Shown here piece after piece: positions 44,729 to 53,050 of a DNA stretch of 64,000 bases (positions are counted from its first letter, which is position 1; each line of letters begins with the position of its first letter). A program made the position numbers and the translations under genes. The DNA comes from Chryseobacterium sp. Bi04 (GTDB lineage: Bacteria > Bacteroidota > Bacteroidia > Flavobacteriales > Weeksellaceae), in the NCBI RefSeq assembly GCF_918698085.1, contig NZ_CAKKLP010000002.1, positions 310,001 through 374,000 on the forward strand, written 5' to 3'. Under the pieces are notes generated by a model. It was not told where the DNA came from. It did no database searches and saw only the letters and a program-made list of their open reading frames with translations.

Positions 44729-45493
44729 ATGATCAGTTTTAAAGAGTTACATCAGGGTGAAGAACCGTTGTTATTAGGCAATGTATGGAATGTACAAAGT
44801 GCCGGAATATATGAAAAATCAGGCTGTAAAGCATTGGCGACCTCAAGTTCGGCAATGGCTCTGAGCTTAGGATATGAAGACGGGGAGGAGATGAGCTTCG
44901 AAGAGTACTTTTATATCATTAAAAGAATAAAAGAGTCGGTTTCTATTCCTTTATCTGTGGATCTTGAATCCGGATACGGAAATACAGAGGAGATCATTGT
45001 ATCTAATATAATAAGGCTTCTGGAAATAGGAATTGCAGGAATTAATCTGGAAGATACCTATGTGGTGGATGGTAGAAGACAGCTTTTGAATAGAGAAGTA
45101 TTTGCAGAAAAACTGAAGAATATTTTCTCAACACTGAAAGATAGAAGGAGTGACGTTTTTATCAATATAAGAACTGATCCTTTTTTGTTGGGAATGGAAA
45201 ATGCATTGGAAGAAACTTTAAAGAGAGTGAAGCTCTTCGAAGAGCTTAAAGCTGACGGAGTCTTTGTACCATGCATTAGTAATGAAAATGATATAAAGGC
45301 AGTGGTAAGCGCTACCCAGCTTCCTGTAAATGTTATGGCAGTACCAGGACTCCCGGATTTTAGTGTCCTTAAAAAACTAGGGGTAAAAAGAATTACTTCC
45401 GGAGCTTTTTTAAACAGATACGTTTACCAACAGCTGGAAATAATGAGTGAAAATATTAAGAACAATAAAAGCTTTGCTACTCTTTTTGCTTAA
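44729..45493 (+). CDS. isocitrate lyase/PEP mutase superfamily protein
   Basis: A 254-residue TIM-barrel protein. Metal-binding and substrate motifs are visible: SSSAMALSLGYEDGE (near 43-57), VDLESGYG (near 74-81), and GINLEDT. The KKCGH catalytic loop of isocitrate lyase is absent, so it is of the oxaloacetate decarboxylase/phosphonomutase-like group, exact reaction unknown. It sits between the two alkyltransferase genes and ends 2 bases before the Ada start. Confidence 0.85.
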   Translation: MISFKELHQGEEPLLLGNVWNVQSAGIYEKSGCKALATSSSAMALSLGYEDGEEMSFEEYFYIIKRIKESVSIPLSVDLESGYGNTEEIIVSNIIRLLEIGIAGINLEDTYVVDGRRQLLNREVFAEKLKNIFSTLKDRRSDVFINIRTDPFLLGMENALEETLKRVKLFEELKADGVFVPCISNENDIKAVVSATQLPVNVMAVPGLPDFSVLKKLGVKRITSGAFLNRYVYQQLEIMSENIKNNKSFATLFA

Positions 45494-45495
45494 TC

Positions 45496-46539
45496 ATGGA
45501 AATAACTGATCAAATAATGTATGAGGCTTCTTTTCATAAAGACTCTTCATTTGAAGGGATCTTCTGGATGGCGGTAAAGACCACTGGAATTTTCTGCCGG
45601 CCAACCTGTACGGCACGCAAACCCAAATTTGAAAATGTAGAGTTTTTTACCAATACAAAAGACGCTATATTAAAAGGATACCGTCCGTGTAAAGTATGTA
45701 AACCACTGGAAAATCCTGATGTAACCCCTGAGCATATAAAAAAACTGTTACAGGAAATTTCTGAGGATCCATCGTTAAAACTTAAAGATTATGATCTGGT
45801 GAAAAGAGGGTTGGAGCCTGCAACTGTTCGACGGTGGTTCCTGAAACATCATGGAATTACCTTTCACACCTTTCAAAGAATGTCCAAGCTGAATACCGCA
45901 TTTAAAAAACTTCAACAGGGGGAATCAGTTACAGAAGTAGCATTTGAAACTGGATATGAGAGTCTTAGCGGCTTCAATGAAAGCTTTAAAAATATTTTCG
46001 GTGTATCTCCTAAAAATAACAGAATAGAAAAGATTATTGATCTCAAAAGAATTGAAACCATGCTGGGAACCATGATCGCCTGTGCTGATGAGAAGGGAAT
46101 CTGCCTCCTGGAGTTTTCCGATAGAAAAGCACTCCCTACAGAGTTGAAAAGTATTTCCAAACATCTTAATGCCAACATTGTACAAGGGGAAAATCCTCAT
46201 TTTATCACCCTGGAAAAAGAACTTTCCGAATATTTTGAAGGAAAAAGAACCGTATTTACTGTTCCTCTTTCCCCCGTGGGAACCACCTTTCAGAAGCAGG
46301 TATGGGATATCCTGCAGACCATTCCTTATGGGATGACAAGGAGTTATCAGGAACAGGCCGATATTTTGGGAAATCCTAAGGCTGTGAGGGCTGTAGCCAA
46401 TGCCAATGGCTTTAATAAAATATCCATTATCATCCCCTGTCACCGTGTAATTGGAAGCAATGGTCAATTAACGGGTTATGGTGGAGGAATCTGGAGAAAA
46501 CAAAAATTATTGGAATTAGAGAAAGCTATTTTGTTTTGA
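45496..46539 (+). CDS. ada: Ada-type bifunctional alkyl-DNA repair protein and regulator
   Basis: A 347-residue fusion in three parts. First, an N-terminal zinc domain with Cys34, Cys38, Cys65 and Cys68 (IFCRPTCTARKPKF; Cys34 is expected to take methyl groups from phosphotriesters). Second, an AraC-type HTH (about 85-170). Third, a C-terminal O6-alkylguanine transferase with Cys315 (IIIPCHRVIG). In E. coli, methylated Ada activates the adaptive response, and the same logic is likely here. The C-terminal domain is a paralogue of the nearby ogt product. Confidence 0.95.
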   Translation: MEITDQIMYEASFHKDSSFEGIFWMAVKTTGIFCRPTCTARKPKFENVEFFTNTKDAILKGYRPCKVCKPLENPDVTPEHIKKLLQEISEDPSLKLKDYDLVKRGLEPATVRRWFLKHHGITFHTFQRMSKLNTAFKKLQQGESVTEVAFETGYESLSGFNESFKNIFGVSPKNNRIEKIIDLKRIETMLGTMIACADEKGICLLEFSDRKALPTELKSISKHLNANIVQGENPHFITLEKELSEYFEGKRTVFTVPLSPVGTTFQKQVWDILQTIPYGMTRSYQEQADILGNPKAVRAVANANGFNKISIIIPCHRVIGSNGQLTGYGGGIWRKQKLLELEKAILF

Positions 46540-46568
46540 TTTTCGTAATTTTAAACAAAAATTTACAC

Positions 46569-47171
46569 GTGAAAAAGTTATTAGTTGCACTTTGCATCTC
46601 TGTTTCAGCATTCAGTTTTGCACAGGATTATTCCGTACCGGCAGCAAGCCCGCGTCAGAAGGTAGAACAGCAGTTTTCAATGTCTAAGATCTCTATAGAT
46701 TACGGAAGACCGGGAGTGAAAGGACGTAAAATCTTCGGGGAATTGGTTCCCTACGGACAAGTTTGGAGAGCGGGAGCTAACTCGTCTACAAAAATTACAT
46801 TCGGACAGGCCGTTAATTTTGGCGGAAAAACAGTTCCGGCAGGAACTTACGGATTATTCATCGTTCCTACAGAAAAAGAATGGAAAGTAATTTTGAATAA
46901 GGACTTCCAACAGTGGGGCGCTTATACTTACGACCCTAAACAGGATGTAGTAGATGTTACCGTGCCTGTTAATAAATTAGCAGATAAACAGGAGTGGTTT
47001 GAAATTACCCTGAATCCTACAGATGAAAACTCAGGAAATTTAGTGATCAAATGGGACATGGCTCAGGCAGAAGTTCCATTGAAGCCCTCTAAACTGGATA
47101 CCGTGATTAAAATTTCTGATAAACTGAAGGAAATCAAGAAAATAGAATCAGATTCTACTAAAAAAAGTTAA
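46569..47171 (+). CDS. DUF2911 secreted protein
   Basis: About 200 residues with a signal peptide ending in FSFAQ, then the DUF2911 domain (SPRQKVEQQFSMSKISIDYGRPGVKGRKIF split over residues about 25-55, later VWRAGANSSTKITF). The function of the family is unknown; it is common in Bacteroidota. I prefer the GTG at 46569, which puts a standard Lys-Lys signal sequence at the N-terminus; an ATG at 46536 overlaps the end of ada by 4 bases and is the alternative. The polar Lys/Ser-rich C-terminus has no clear role. Confidence 0.88.
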   Translation: MKKLLVALCISVSAFSFAQDYSVPAASPRQKVEQQFSMSKISIDYGRPGVKGRKIFGELVPYGQVWRAGANSSTKITFGQAVNFGGKTVPAGTYGLFIVPTEKEWKVILNKDFQQWGAYTYDPKQDVVDVTVPVNKLADKQEWFEITLNPTDENSGNLVIKWDMAQAEVPLKPSKLDTVIKISDKLKEIKKIESDSTKKS

Positions 47172-47174
47172 ACT

Positions 47175-47702
47175 ATGAATTTTTCTGTTCAGCCTGTTTT
47201 AGAGAATAATGAACTTCAATTAATCCCCTTACAGCAAGGGGATTTTGAATCTTTATATGAAGTAGCTTCCGATCCTAAGGTCTGGGAGCAGCATCCCAAT
47301 AAAGACCGTTACCAGAGGGACGTGTTTGAAAACTTTTTTCTGGGTGCTATGGAGAGTGGTGGAGCTTTTAAAATCATTGAAAAAGCTACCGGAGATGTGT
47401 TGGGAAGCAGCCGCTACTACAACTTTGATGAAAATGACAGTCATATTTTTGTGGGCTATACTTTCTATGGAACAAAATCCTGGGGAAAAGGAATTAATCC
47501 GCAGGTTAAAAAGCTGATGCTGGATTATATTTTCCAATACGTAGATAAAGTTCATTTCCATATCGGAAAAGAAAATTTCCGCTCACAAAAAGCATTAGAA
47601 AAATTGGGAGGTAATAAAATAGCAGAAGAGGAAGTTGCCTATTTTGCTGAACCTACAAGAACCAACTTTGTATATGAAATCAAAAAAGAAAATTGGACAT
47701 GA
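47175..47702 (+). CDS. GNAT-family acetyltransferase (RimJ/RimL-like)
   Basis: A 175-residue acyltransferase: LQLIPLQQGDFESLYEVASDP near the start, and the acetyl-CoA motif GTKSWGKGINPQVKKLMLDY. Relatives acetylate protein N-termini or small amines; the substrate is not evident. It begins 3 bases after the DUF2911 gene and its stop overlaps the cupin start (ATGA), so this is a coupled small operon. Confidence 0.9.
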   Translation: MNFSVQPVLENNELQLIPLQQGDFESLYEVASDPKVWEQHPNKDRYQRDVFENFFLGAMESGGAFKIIEKATGDVLGSSRYYNFDENDSHIFVGYTFYGTKSWGKGINPQVKKLMLDYIFQYVDKVHFHIGKENFRSQKALEKLGGNKIAEEEVAYFAEPTRTNFVYEIKKENWT

Positions 47703-48070
47703 AAAAATATAAAATCCAGCAATCGCCATTTATAGTTCCTACTACAGATGGTAAGCTGATTGAAGAGCACTGGGGGAACTCAACCGGAAATTCCAATGTT
47801 TCCATTGCTCATATGGTGGCACCTCCGGAGTGGAGCGAGCCTCATCAGACTCCGGAGTTTGATGAATTTACCTATATTATTTCAGGAAAGAAACAATTTG
47901 AAATTGATGGTGAAATTGTAGAACTGGAAAAAGGGCAAAGCATTCTTATTGAAAAAGGAGCAAGAATACGTTACAGTAATCCCTTTTCAGAACCTTGCGA
48001 ATATCTGGCTATTTGTCTTCCTGCATTCTCTATGGAACTGGTCAATAGGGAAGTGGAAGGAGTAGATTAG
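47699..48070 (+). CDS. cupin-domain protein
   Basis: A 123-residue single-domain cupin. Metal-ligand pattern: PHQTPEFDEFTYIISG as motif 1 (His, Glu) and IEKGARIRYSN as motif 2, in which the usual His is not obvious. I chose ATG 47699, which overlaps the preceding stop codon; a TTG two codons upstream is less likely. Function unknown. A strong terminator follows. Confidence 0.88.
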   Translation: MKKYKIQQSPFIVPTTDGKLIEEHWGNSTGNSNVSIAHMVAPPEWSEPHQTPEFDEFTYIISGKKQFEIDGEIVELEKGQSILIEKGARIRYSNPFSEPCEYLAICLPAFSMELVNREVEGVD

Positions 48071-48093
48071 AATATAAACACTTAGAATCTAAT

Positions 48094-48130
48094 AAAGCAA
48101 TCTCAATTTTGAGATTGCTTTGTTTATTTA
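48094..48130 (+). terminator. intrinsic terminator after the cupin gene
   Basis: AAAGCAATCTCA and its complement form a 12-bp stem (48094-48105 with 48110-48121), followed by a T-rich tail. Confidence 0.88.
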
Positions 48131-48230
48131 AATACCTGTTAATGCCGGATTTTTCACAATAGTAGTGCTTGTTATCTCTAATTATTTTGTAAGTTCGCGG
48201 ACTTAAAAAAATAATAACTATTTAAAATAT

Positions 48231-48611
48231 ATGAAAAACAATTTATCAATTGTATTACTGATGGGTATTGCCCTTTCTGCCACTTCATGCGCAAGTATGT
48301 TTACCGGTACTAAGGATAAAATCACTTTCAATTCCAGCCCTGAAGGCGCAAAAGTATTCCATAAAGGAGTGGAAAAATGTATGACCCCATGTACTGCTGA
48401 AATCTCAAGATCATTGAGTAAGCAAACCGTAACATTTGAAAAAGAAGGTTTTAATAATAAGGAGATAAAACTAACGAAGACTTTTAACCCGGTCACTTTG
48501 CTGAACATCCTTTTGGGTGGAGCTATAGGGATTGGAATTGATGCTGCAACAGGTTCCTTGACCAAATATTCTCCTAAAAAATATGACGTTGAACTGGAAG
48601 CTAAACCTTAA
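48231..48611 (+). CDS. small PEGA-like lipoprotein
   Basis: A 126-residue lipoprotein: signal with lipobox ATSC (Cys20), then a beta-sandwich repeat like the PEGA domain (ITFNSSPEGAKVFHKGV ... CTAEISRSLSKQTVTFEKEGF), and a hydrophobic glycine-rich helix (LLNILLGGAIGIGIDAATG) that may touch the membrane. Two further cysteines (CMTPC) could form a disulfide. The role is unknown; similar proteins are common envelope lipoproteins. Confidence 0.85.
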   Translation: MKNNLSIVLLMGIALSATSCASMFTGTKDKITFNSSPEGAKVFHKGVEKCMTPCTAEISRSLSKQTVTFEKEGFNNKEIKLTKTFNPVTLLNILLGGAIGIGIDAATGSLTKYSPKKYDVELEAKP

Positions 48612-48631
48612 TGAATTAAAATAAAAATAAC

Positions 48632-48665
48632 AAAAGGCAAATTCGAGAGTGAATTTGCCTTTTAT
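48632..48665. terminator. bidirectional terminator
   Basis: AAAAGGCAAATTC (48632-48644) and its exact complement (48651-48663) form a 13-bp stem between two convergent genes, with A and T runs on either side so that it works in both directions. Confidence 0.9.
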
Positions 48666-48702
48666 ATGTACTGTATTAGGTTATTTCTGTTGAACTAATG
48701 GT

Positions 48703-49446
48703 TTACTTCAGGATCTCTTTCAAAAACATCAATGTGTGATTCCATGCTCTTTTGGCCATCACTTCATTGTAATCCGGAGATTTCGGATCTGTGAAAGTAT
48801 GTTTTGAATGGGCATAAGTGATGATCTGCCAATCGGCATTTCCTTCGTTCATTTCTTTGATCAGGTTATTATAATCATCGGGTGTTACGCTTCTATCATC
48901 TGCCGGATTTTCTACCAGAATTTTAGCCGCTAGCTTTTCATTTTTTCTGGTCTGATCTCTTCCCAAACTTCCATGAATAGAAACAACTCCTGCAACAGGT
49001 AAATTACCTCTGGCAGATTCTAAAGCTCCTGTTCCTCCAAAACAATATCCAATCACTGCTGTCTTATCGGAAATAGCTCCGTTTTTCTTCAGCTGGTCCA
49101 GTGCTAATCCGATTCGTTTTTGATATTCCTTATAATTCTGTTTATAATACCCTGAGCTTTTAGCGGCTGCATCGTTGTCAACAGGGATCTTTCCCTCCCC
49201 ATAAATATCAGCGATGAAAGCAATGTATCCCTGTTTTTCAAGCTCTAAGGCTGCCGTTTTAGCTTCTTCGTCAATACCTTTCCAGGCCGGAAGAATTAAA
49301 ACTCCGGGCAGTTTTTTTCCTGCATTGGAAGTGATTAAACCATTCAGTTTTTGGGAGCCGTCCTGATAGGAAATGGAGGCAAGTTTTTGGCTGAAAAGCG
49401 TTCCTGAAGCCATAATCAATGTGGTTAATAAGATTGAACGTACCAT
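48703..49446 (-). CDS. exported dienelactone hydrolase-family protein
   Basis: A 247-residue alpha/beta-hydrolase with a signal peptide (ending TLFSQ). The nucleophile is a cysteine in VIGYCFGGTGA, as in dienelactone hydrolases, with a histidine in YAHSKHTFTDP and an aspartate region ENPADDRSVTP. Export to the periplasm makes an aromatic-ring pathway unlikely; a general esterase or lactonase role is more plausible. Stands alone. Confidence 0.9.
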   Translation of the reverse strand: MVRSILLTTLIMASGTLFSQKLASISYQDGSQKLNGLITSNAGKKLPGVLILPAWKGIDEEAKTAALELEKQGYIAFIADIYGEGKIPVDNDAAAKSSGYYKQNYKEYQKRIGLALDQLKKNGAISDKTAVIGYCFGGTGALESARGNLPVAGVVSIHGSLGRDQTRKNEKLAAKILVENPADDRSVTPDDYNNLIKEMNEGNADWQIITYAHSKHTFTDPKSPDYNEVMAKRAWNHTLMFLKEILK

Positions 49447-49540
49447 ATTTTATAATTTAGTCATAATATACTTTATAGTGAATTGCGGATTACAAATGAG
49501 GCTGTTTCATTATTTTGTTCCTTACAATGTCAATAAAAAA

Positions 49541-49579
49541 ATCCTCAACTAAATTACTTAAAATAACTTAATTGAGGAG
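49541..49579 (-). terminator. terminator of the HAD phosphatase gene
   Basis: TCCTCAAcTAA pairs with TTaATTGAGGA, with a run of seven T after it in the minus direction (A run 49535-49541 on the plus strand). It lies 24 bases past the gene's stop. Confidence 0.8.
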
Positions 49580-49602
49580 ATTTATATTTTATTCGGAAGA
49601 CC

Positions 49603-50214
49603 TTATAGGGTAACTCCTAAACTGGCAAGTTCCTGTTCCAGATTGGTATCCGGGGTAACATGAATAGTGATAAAACCTAGATCTTTTGCCATTTCGATGT
49701 TCTTAGAATTATCATCAATGAAAACAGATTCGGCAGCCTTGATATTATATCTTTCCAATAAAACGTGCCATATTTTAGGATCCGGTTTAATCAGTTTTTC
49801 CGTTCCGGAAACGACAATTTTTCCTTCAAAAATTTGAAAGAAATCATAGTTTTCCAATGCGTAAGGGAAGGTTTCTTCAGACCAGTTGGTCAGTCCGAAA
49901 AGCTGGTAGTCTGTATTCTTAAGCTTTCTCAGAATTTCTACGTTCTGGGGAATGTCACTTTTCAACATGACGGTCCAGTTATCATAAAACGCTCTAATTT
50001 CTTTTTCCCATTCCGGAAATTTCTTCACCTGGATTTCTGTTCCTTCTGAAAGGCTTCTTCCCCGGTCCTGTTCGATATTCCACTCGTCCTGAGCAATGTT
50101 TTCAAGGAAATATTCCATTTTTTCATCGTCATTGAAATAATCTTTGAAGAAATACCTGGGGTTCCAATCCATCAGTACGCCTCCGAAATCGAATATAATG
50201 TTTTTTATTTTCAT
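49603..50214 (-). CDS. HAD-family phosphatase
   Basis: A 203-residue HAD hydrolase with nucleophile Asp10 (IIFDFGGVLMDW), motif II in LFGLTNWSEETF, motif III lysine in EKLIKPDPKIW and motif IV FIDDNSKNI. The cap is the small helical (subclass I) type. It resembles the alpha-D-glucose-1-phosphatase/YihX group, but the substrate cannot be fixed from sequence. Confidence 0.92.
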   Translation of the reverse strand: MKIKNIIFDFGGVLMDWNPRYFFKDYFNDDEKMEYFLENIAQDEWNIEQDRGRSLSEGTEIQVKKFPEWEKEIRAFYDNWTVMLKSDIPQNVEILRKLKNTDYQLFGLTNWSEETFPYALENYDFFQIFEGKIVVSGTEKLIKPDPKIWHVLLERYNIKAAESVFIDDNSKNIEMAKDLGFITIHVTPDTNLEQELASLGVTL

Positions 50215-50352
50215 ATGAATTAATATTTTTGTGAACCTCCGTCAAAGATTCTTTGAATTTTCGCCACCCTTCCAGAGGAGGGGAATTCTCACGATTACAA
50301 CTGTATTATTCGTGAGGAGGGAGTGATATTATAGTTTTTACGCAGTATTTAT

Positions 50353-50784
50353 CTACTCTGGTTTATAAAACCGATACTGTCCGTCTTCATAATAGGCATT
50401 GATGTGTTGAAGCCCATTGGTCAGGATAATTTCTTTGGCTCCAATAACGGAATTGTACCGGGCTGTTTGCTCAAATGTTTTTTCCGTCAATTTAATTTGC
50501 GGAGCTTTACATTCAATCAGGATGACAGGCTCTGTTTTTTCTGTAATAAGAAGGTCAATCCTCTTGGTAAGTCCATTTAAAATGATCTTTTTTTCTGTAA
50601 TAAGGGCTGATGCAGAATAGGCTTTTACAGTGAGATAATAATGTACCCAGTGCTGCCTTACCCATTCTTCAGGAGTAAGGAGAAGATAAGTTTTACGAAT
50701 CAAATCATAAATAAAAAACTTATCTTTGTCTTTCTTGAATTTAAAATCAAAAGTTTCCTGAAAATTCAGTTTTGGAAGTTCCAT
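50353..50784 (-). CDS. stand-alone HsdR-N-like nuclease-fold protein
   Basis: A 143-residue protein matching the N-terminal nuclease domain of type I restriction HsdR subunits, with the PD-(D/E)xK-type core RIDLLI ... VILIECKAP. No helicase domain or HsdM/HsdS genes are near, so it is not a restriction system by itself; such stand-alone proteins are widespread in Bacteroidota and their role is unknown. I chose the ATG at 50784; the longer frame would run through the divergent holA start. Only 7 bases separate the two divergent start codons, so their promoters must lie inside the opposite genes or in that overlap. Confidence 0.82.
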   Translation of the reverse strand: MELPKLNFQETFDFKFKKDKDKFFIYDLIRKTYLLLTPEEWVRQHWVHYYLTVKAYSASALITEKKIILNGLTKRIDLLITEKTEPVILIECKAPQIKLTEKTFEQTARYNSVIGAKEIILTNGLQHINAYYEDGQYRFYKPE

Positions 50785-50791
50785 TAATAAG

Positions 50792-51829
50792 ATGAAAGAA
50801 TTAGATTTAATCCTCAAAAATATTAAAAATAAAGAAGTTTTACCTATTTATTTTTTCCACGGAGAAGAAGCCTACTTTATTGATGTTGCTGTAAAAGCCC
50901 TTGAGCATAACTTTTTGGAGGAAGATGAAAAAGCTTTCAATCAAACGGTTACCTATGGAAAAGATACTTCTTACCAGGAAGTTCTTTCTCTGGCAAGGCA
51001 GTTTCCGATGATGGGAGACAAACAGGTGATCATCGTTAAAGAAGCACAGGATCTGAGGTTGAATGAAGACGAAAACCGAATTCTGGAATCCTATGTTGAA
51101 AACCCGGTACCTTCTACCGTACTGGTTTTCGCACACAAACATAAAAAACTGGACAGCCGGAAAAAAGCAGCTAAAGCTTTAGATAAAGCCAAAGTTCTTT
51201 TCCTTAGTGAGCCTGTAAAGGAAAATAATCTTCCGAAATGGATTGCAGATGAGTGCACAAAACTTAATATAAAAACAGCTCCCAATATTTCACATCTCCT
51301 TGCAGAGTATCTGGGAAATGATCTGTCCAGAATTGCCAACGAGCTGAATAAATTAAAGATCATCCTTAAAGAAGGGGAAGTACTGGACGGAACGATTGTT
51401 GAAAACCATATTGGAATCAGTAAAGAATACAATGTTTTTGAACTTCAGAAGGCCTTGGGAACAAAAAATGCCAATGCAGCCTTTAAAATTGCCCATTTTA
51501 TGGGAAAAAACCCTAAGAATAACCCTTTTGTAATGCTGCTTGCAAGTCTGTATAACTATTTTTCCAACGTTATTATTTATCAGACCATGGCTGGGCAGCC
51601 CCCGCAAACTATTGCTTCACAAATGGGAGTTAATCCGTATTTCATTAAAGATTATGCGGAAAGTGCCAGGTTATATCCTTTAAAACATGCCACAAGAGTG
51701 ATATCTATTTTAAGAGAATTTGATATGAAAGGAAAAGGTCTTGGTGCGGTAAATATGGGGGAAGCAGAACTCATTAAGGAACTGGTGTATAAGATCATTA
51801 ATGTAGATAAAATTAAGATGAAAGTCTAA
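50792..51829 (+). CDS. holA: DNA polymerase III delta subunit
   Basis: A 345-residue clamp-loader subunit of the replicative polymerase. It opens with the usual motif PIYFFHGEEAYFID (about 18-31), contains QVIIVKEAQDL and the helical C-terminal collar domain (about 215-345, with ALGTKNANAAFKIAHFM). Length is normal. It is divergent from the HsdR-N-like gene with almost no spacer. Confidence 0.93.
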   Translation: MKELDLILKNIKNKEVLPIYFFHGEEAYFIDVAVKALEHNFLEEDEKAFNQTVTYGKDTSYQEVLSLARQFPMMGDKQVIIVKEAQDLRLNEDENRILESYVENPVPSTVLVFAHKHKKLDSRKKAAKALDKAKVLFLSEPVKENNLPKWIADECTKLNIKTAPNISHLLAEYLGNDLSRIANELNKLKIILKEGEVLDGTIVENHIGISKEYNVFELQKALGTKNANAAFKIAHFMGKNPKNNPFVMLLASLYNYFSNVIIYQTMAGQPPQTIASQMGVNPYFIKDYAESARLYPLKHATRVISILREFDMKGKGLGAVNMGEAELIKELVYKIINVDKIKMKV

Positions 51830-51891
51830 ATTTTTACGAATTAGGGGAATTTGAATTTTACAGGATATTTTTAGATTTTAAAATATAGGTG

Positions 51892-52782
51892 ATGCGAAAA
51901 ATTATTTTTCTGATAGTTTTATCTGTGATTTTCCTAAGCTGTACAGCAAAGAAGGTTGAGGGCCAATTTATAAAAGGAGATCATTATGAATTGAAAAAAT
52001 CTGAAAATCAAAAAGCGGTTTTGGTTTTATTTCCTTGTTTTCCTTGTGATATTGAGCATACAAAGATGGAAGCAGGCTTCCTGAAAGATATAGAGAAAGA
52101 TGGAATTACAACGCTGCTTTTAGGCTATAATCAGAAGCTCTTTTTAACGGAAGCTGAAAAAGAAGAATACTCAGAAACTTTACTTTCTATATTGGATCAA
52201 CATAACGTTGATAAGAAAAATGTTTTCATCGGTGGTTTTTCCGGTGGAGGTAATATCGCGTTTTTACTTTCAGGTTATTTAATAAAAAATAATAATTCTG
52301 TTCAGCCCAAAGGGATGTTCGTAATAGATTCTCCTATTGATCTGGAACAGCTGTATTATAATGCTCAAAAGGATATTTCAGCTAATATAGATGCTGATGC
52401 CGCTGAAGAAGGGAAATTTCTGGTTGAGCTTTTTGAAAAAGAACTGGGGAAACCTTCTGAAAATCAAGGGAAATATAAAACAGCTTCACCTTACCTGATT
52501 TCGTCTAATTCAATTGAAAATATTCAATATTTAAAAGGAATTAAAACAAGGTTCTATTGCGAGCCGGACCTGGAATGGCAACAGCAAAATAAAGGTAGAA
52601 AATGGGAAGATCTTAATGCGTTTGTGCTTAAAAAAGCTAATGAGTCATTACTCAATCTTGGAAATCAAAAGTCAGAATATATAGAAACCAAAAACCGTGG
52701 AATAAGAGCTAACGGAAAAAAACACCCTCATTCCTGGAATCTTGTGGAGCGTGGAGAACTGGTGAGATGGATGCTGCCGTGA
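51892..52782 (+). CDS. lipoprotein with alpha/beta-hydrolase fold
   Basis: A 296-residue lipoprotein (lipobox FLSC near residue 17) with an alpha/beta-hydrolase core: VLVLFPCFPC, and the nucleophile serine in FIGGFSGGGNIAF. C-terminal KKHPHSWNLVERGELVRWM supplies a histidine. The ATG at 51892 is preferred; a GTG sits one codon earlier. Substrate unknown. The 268-base spacer after it contains the 8-copy heptamer. Confidence 0.8.
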   Translation: MRKIIFLIVLSVIFLSCTAKKVEGQFIKGDHYELKKSENQKAVLVLFPCFPCDIEHTKMEAGFLKDIEKDGITTLLLGYNQKLFLTEAEKEEYSETLLSILDQHNVDKKNVFIGGFSGGGNIAFLLSGYLIKNNNSVQPKGMFVIDSPIDLEQLYYNAQKDISANIDADAAEEGKFLVELFEKELGKPSENQGKYKTASPYLISSNSIENIQYLKGIKTRFYCEPDLEWQQQNKGRKWEDLNAFVLKKANESLLNLGNQKSEYIETKNRGIRANGKKHPHSWNLVERGELVRWMLP

Positions 52783-52878
52783 GTTGGAAAACAGGACGTT
52801 GAAAAAATGGAGAATGAAATTTAACCAATAATTTCTTTAATTAAAATAAATACCGGACATTCTGTATTTTAACTTTGC

Positions 52879-52934
52879 ACTATCAACTATCAACTATCAA
52901 CTATCAACTATCAACTATCAACTATCAACTATCA
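52879..52934. repeat. perfect tandem heptamer (ACTATCA) x 8
   Basis: Eight exact copies of ACTATCA, 56 bases. It is the only perfect member among the heptamer tracts in the window and so probably the youngest and most length-variable. Confidence 0.95.
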
Positions 52935-53050
52935 ATTGACAGCCGATATATCTGTTATTGACAAGTATCATTAAAATAACTTTAAAAAGACCATAAAAAT
53001 TCCGAAATTAGCAGTCTTAATTTAATTAAATCTTTTCGAACAAGTAAATT

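Noticed and set aside
45925..46467. 180-codon minus-strand frame opposite ada
   Set aside because: Antisense to the conserved alkyltransferase domain, with no protein family character.
50353..50784. Type I restriction system
   Set aside because: Only the HsdR N-terminal nuclease-like domain is present; no helicase, HsdM or HsdS nearby.
52879..52934. Tandem repeat considered as a CRISPR array
   Set aside because: Units are 7 bases with no spacers and no cas genes are present.
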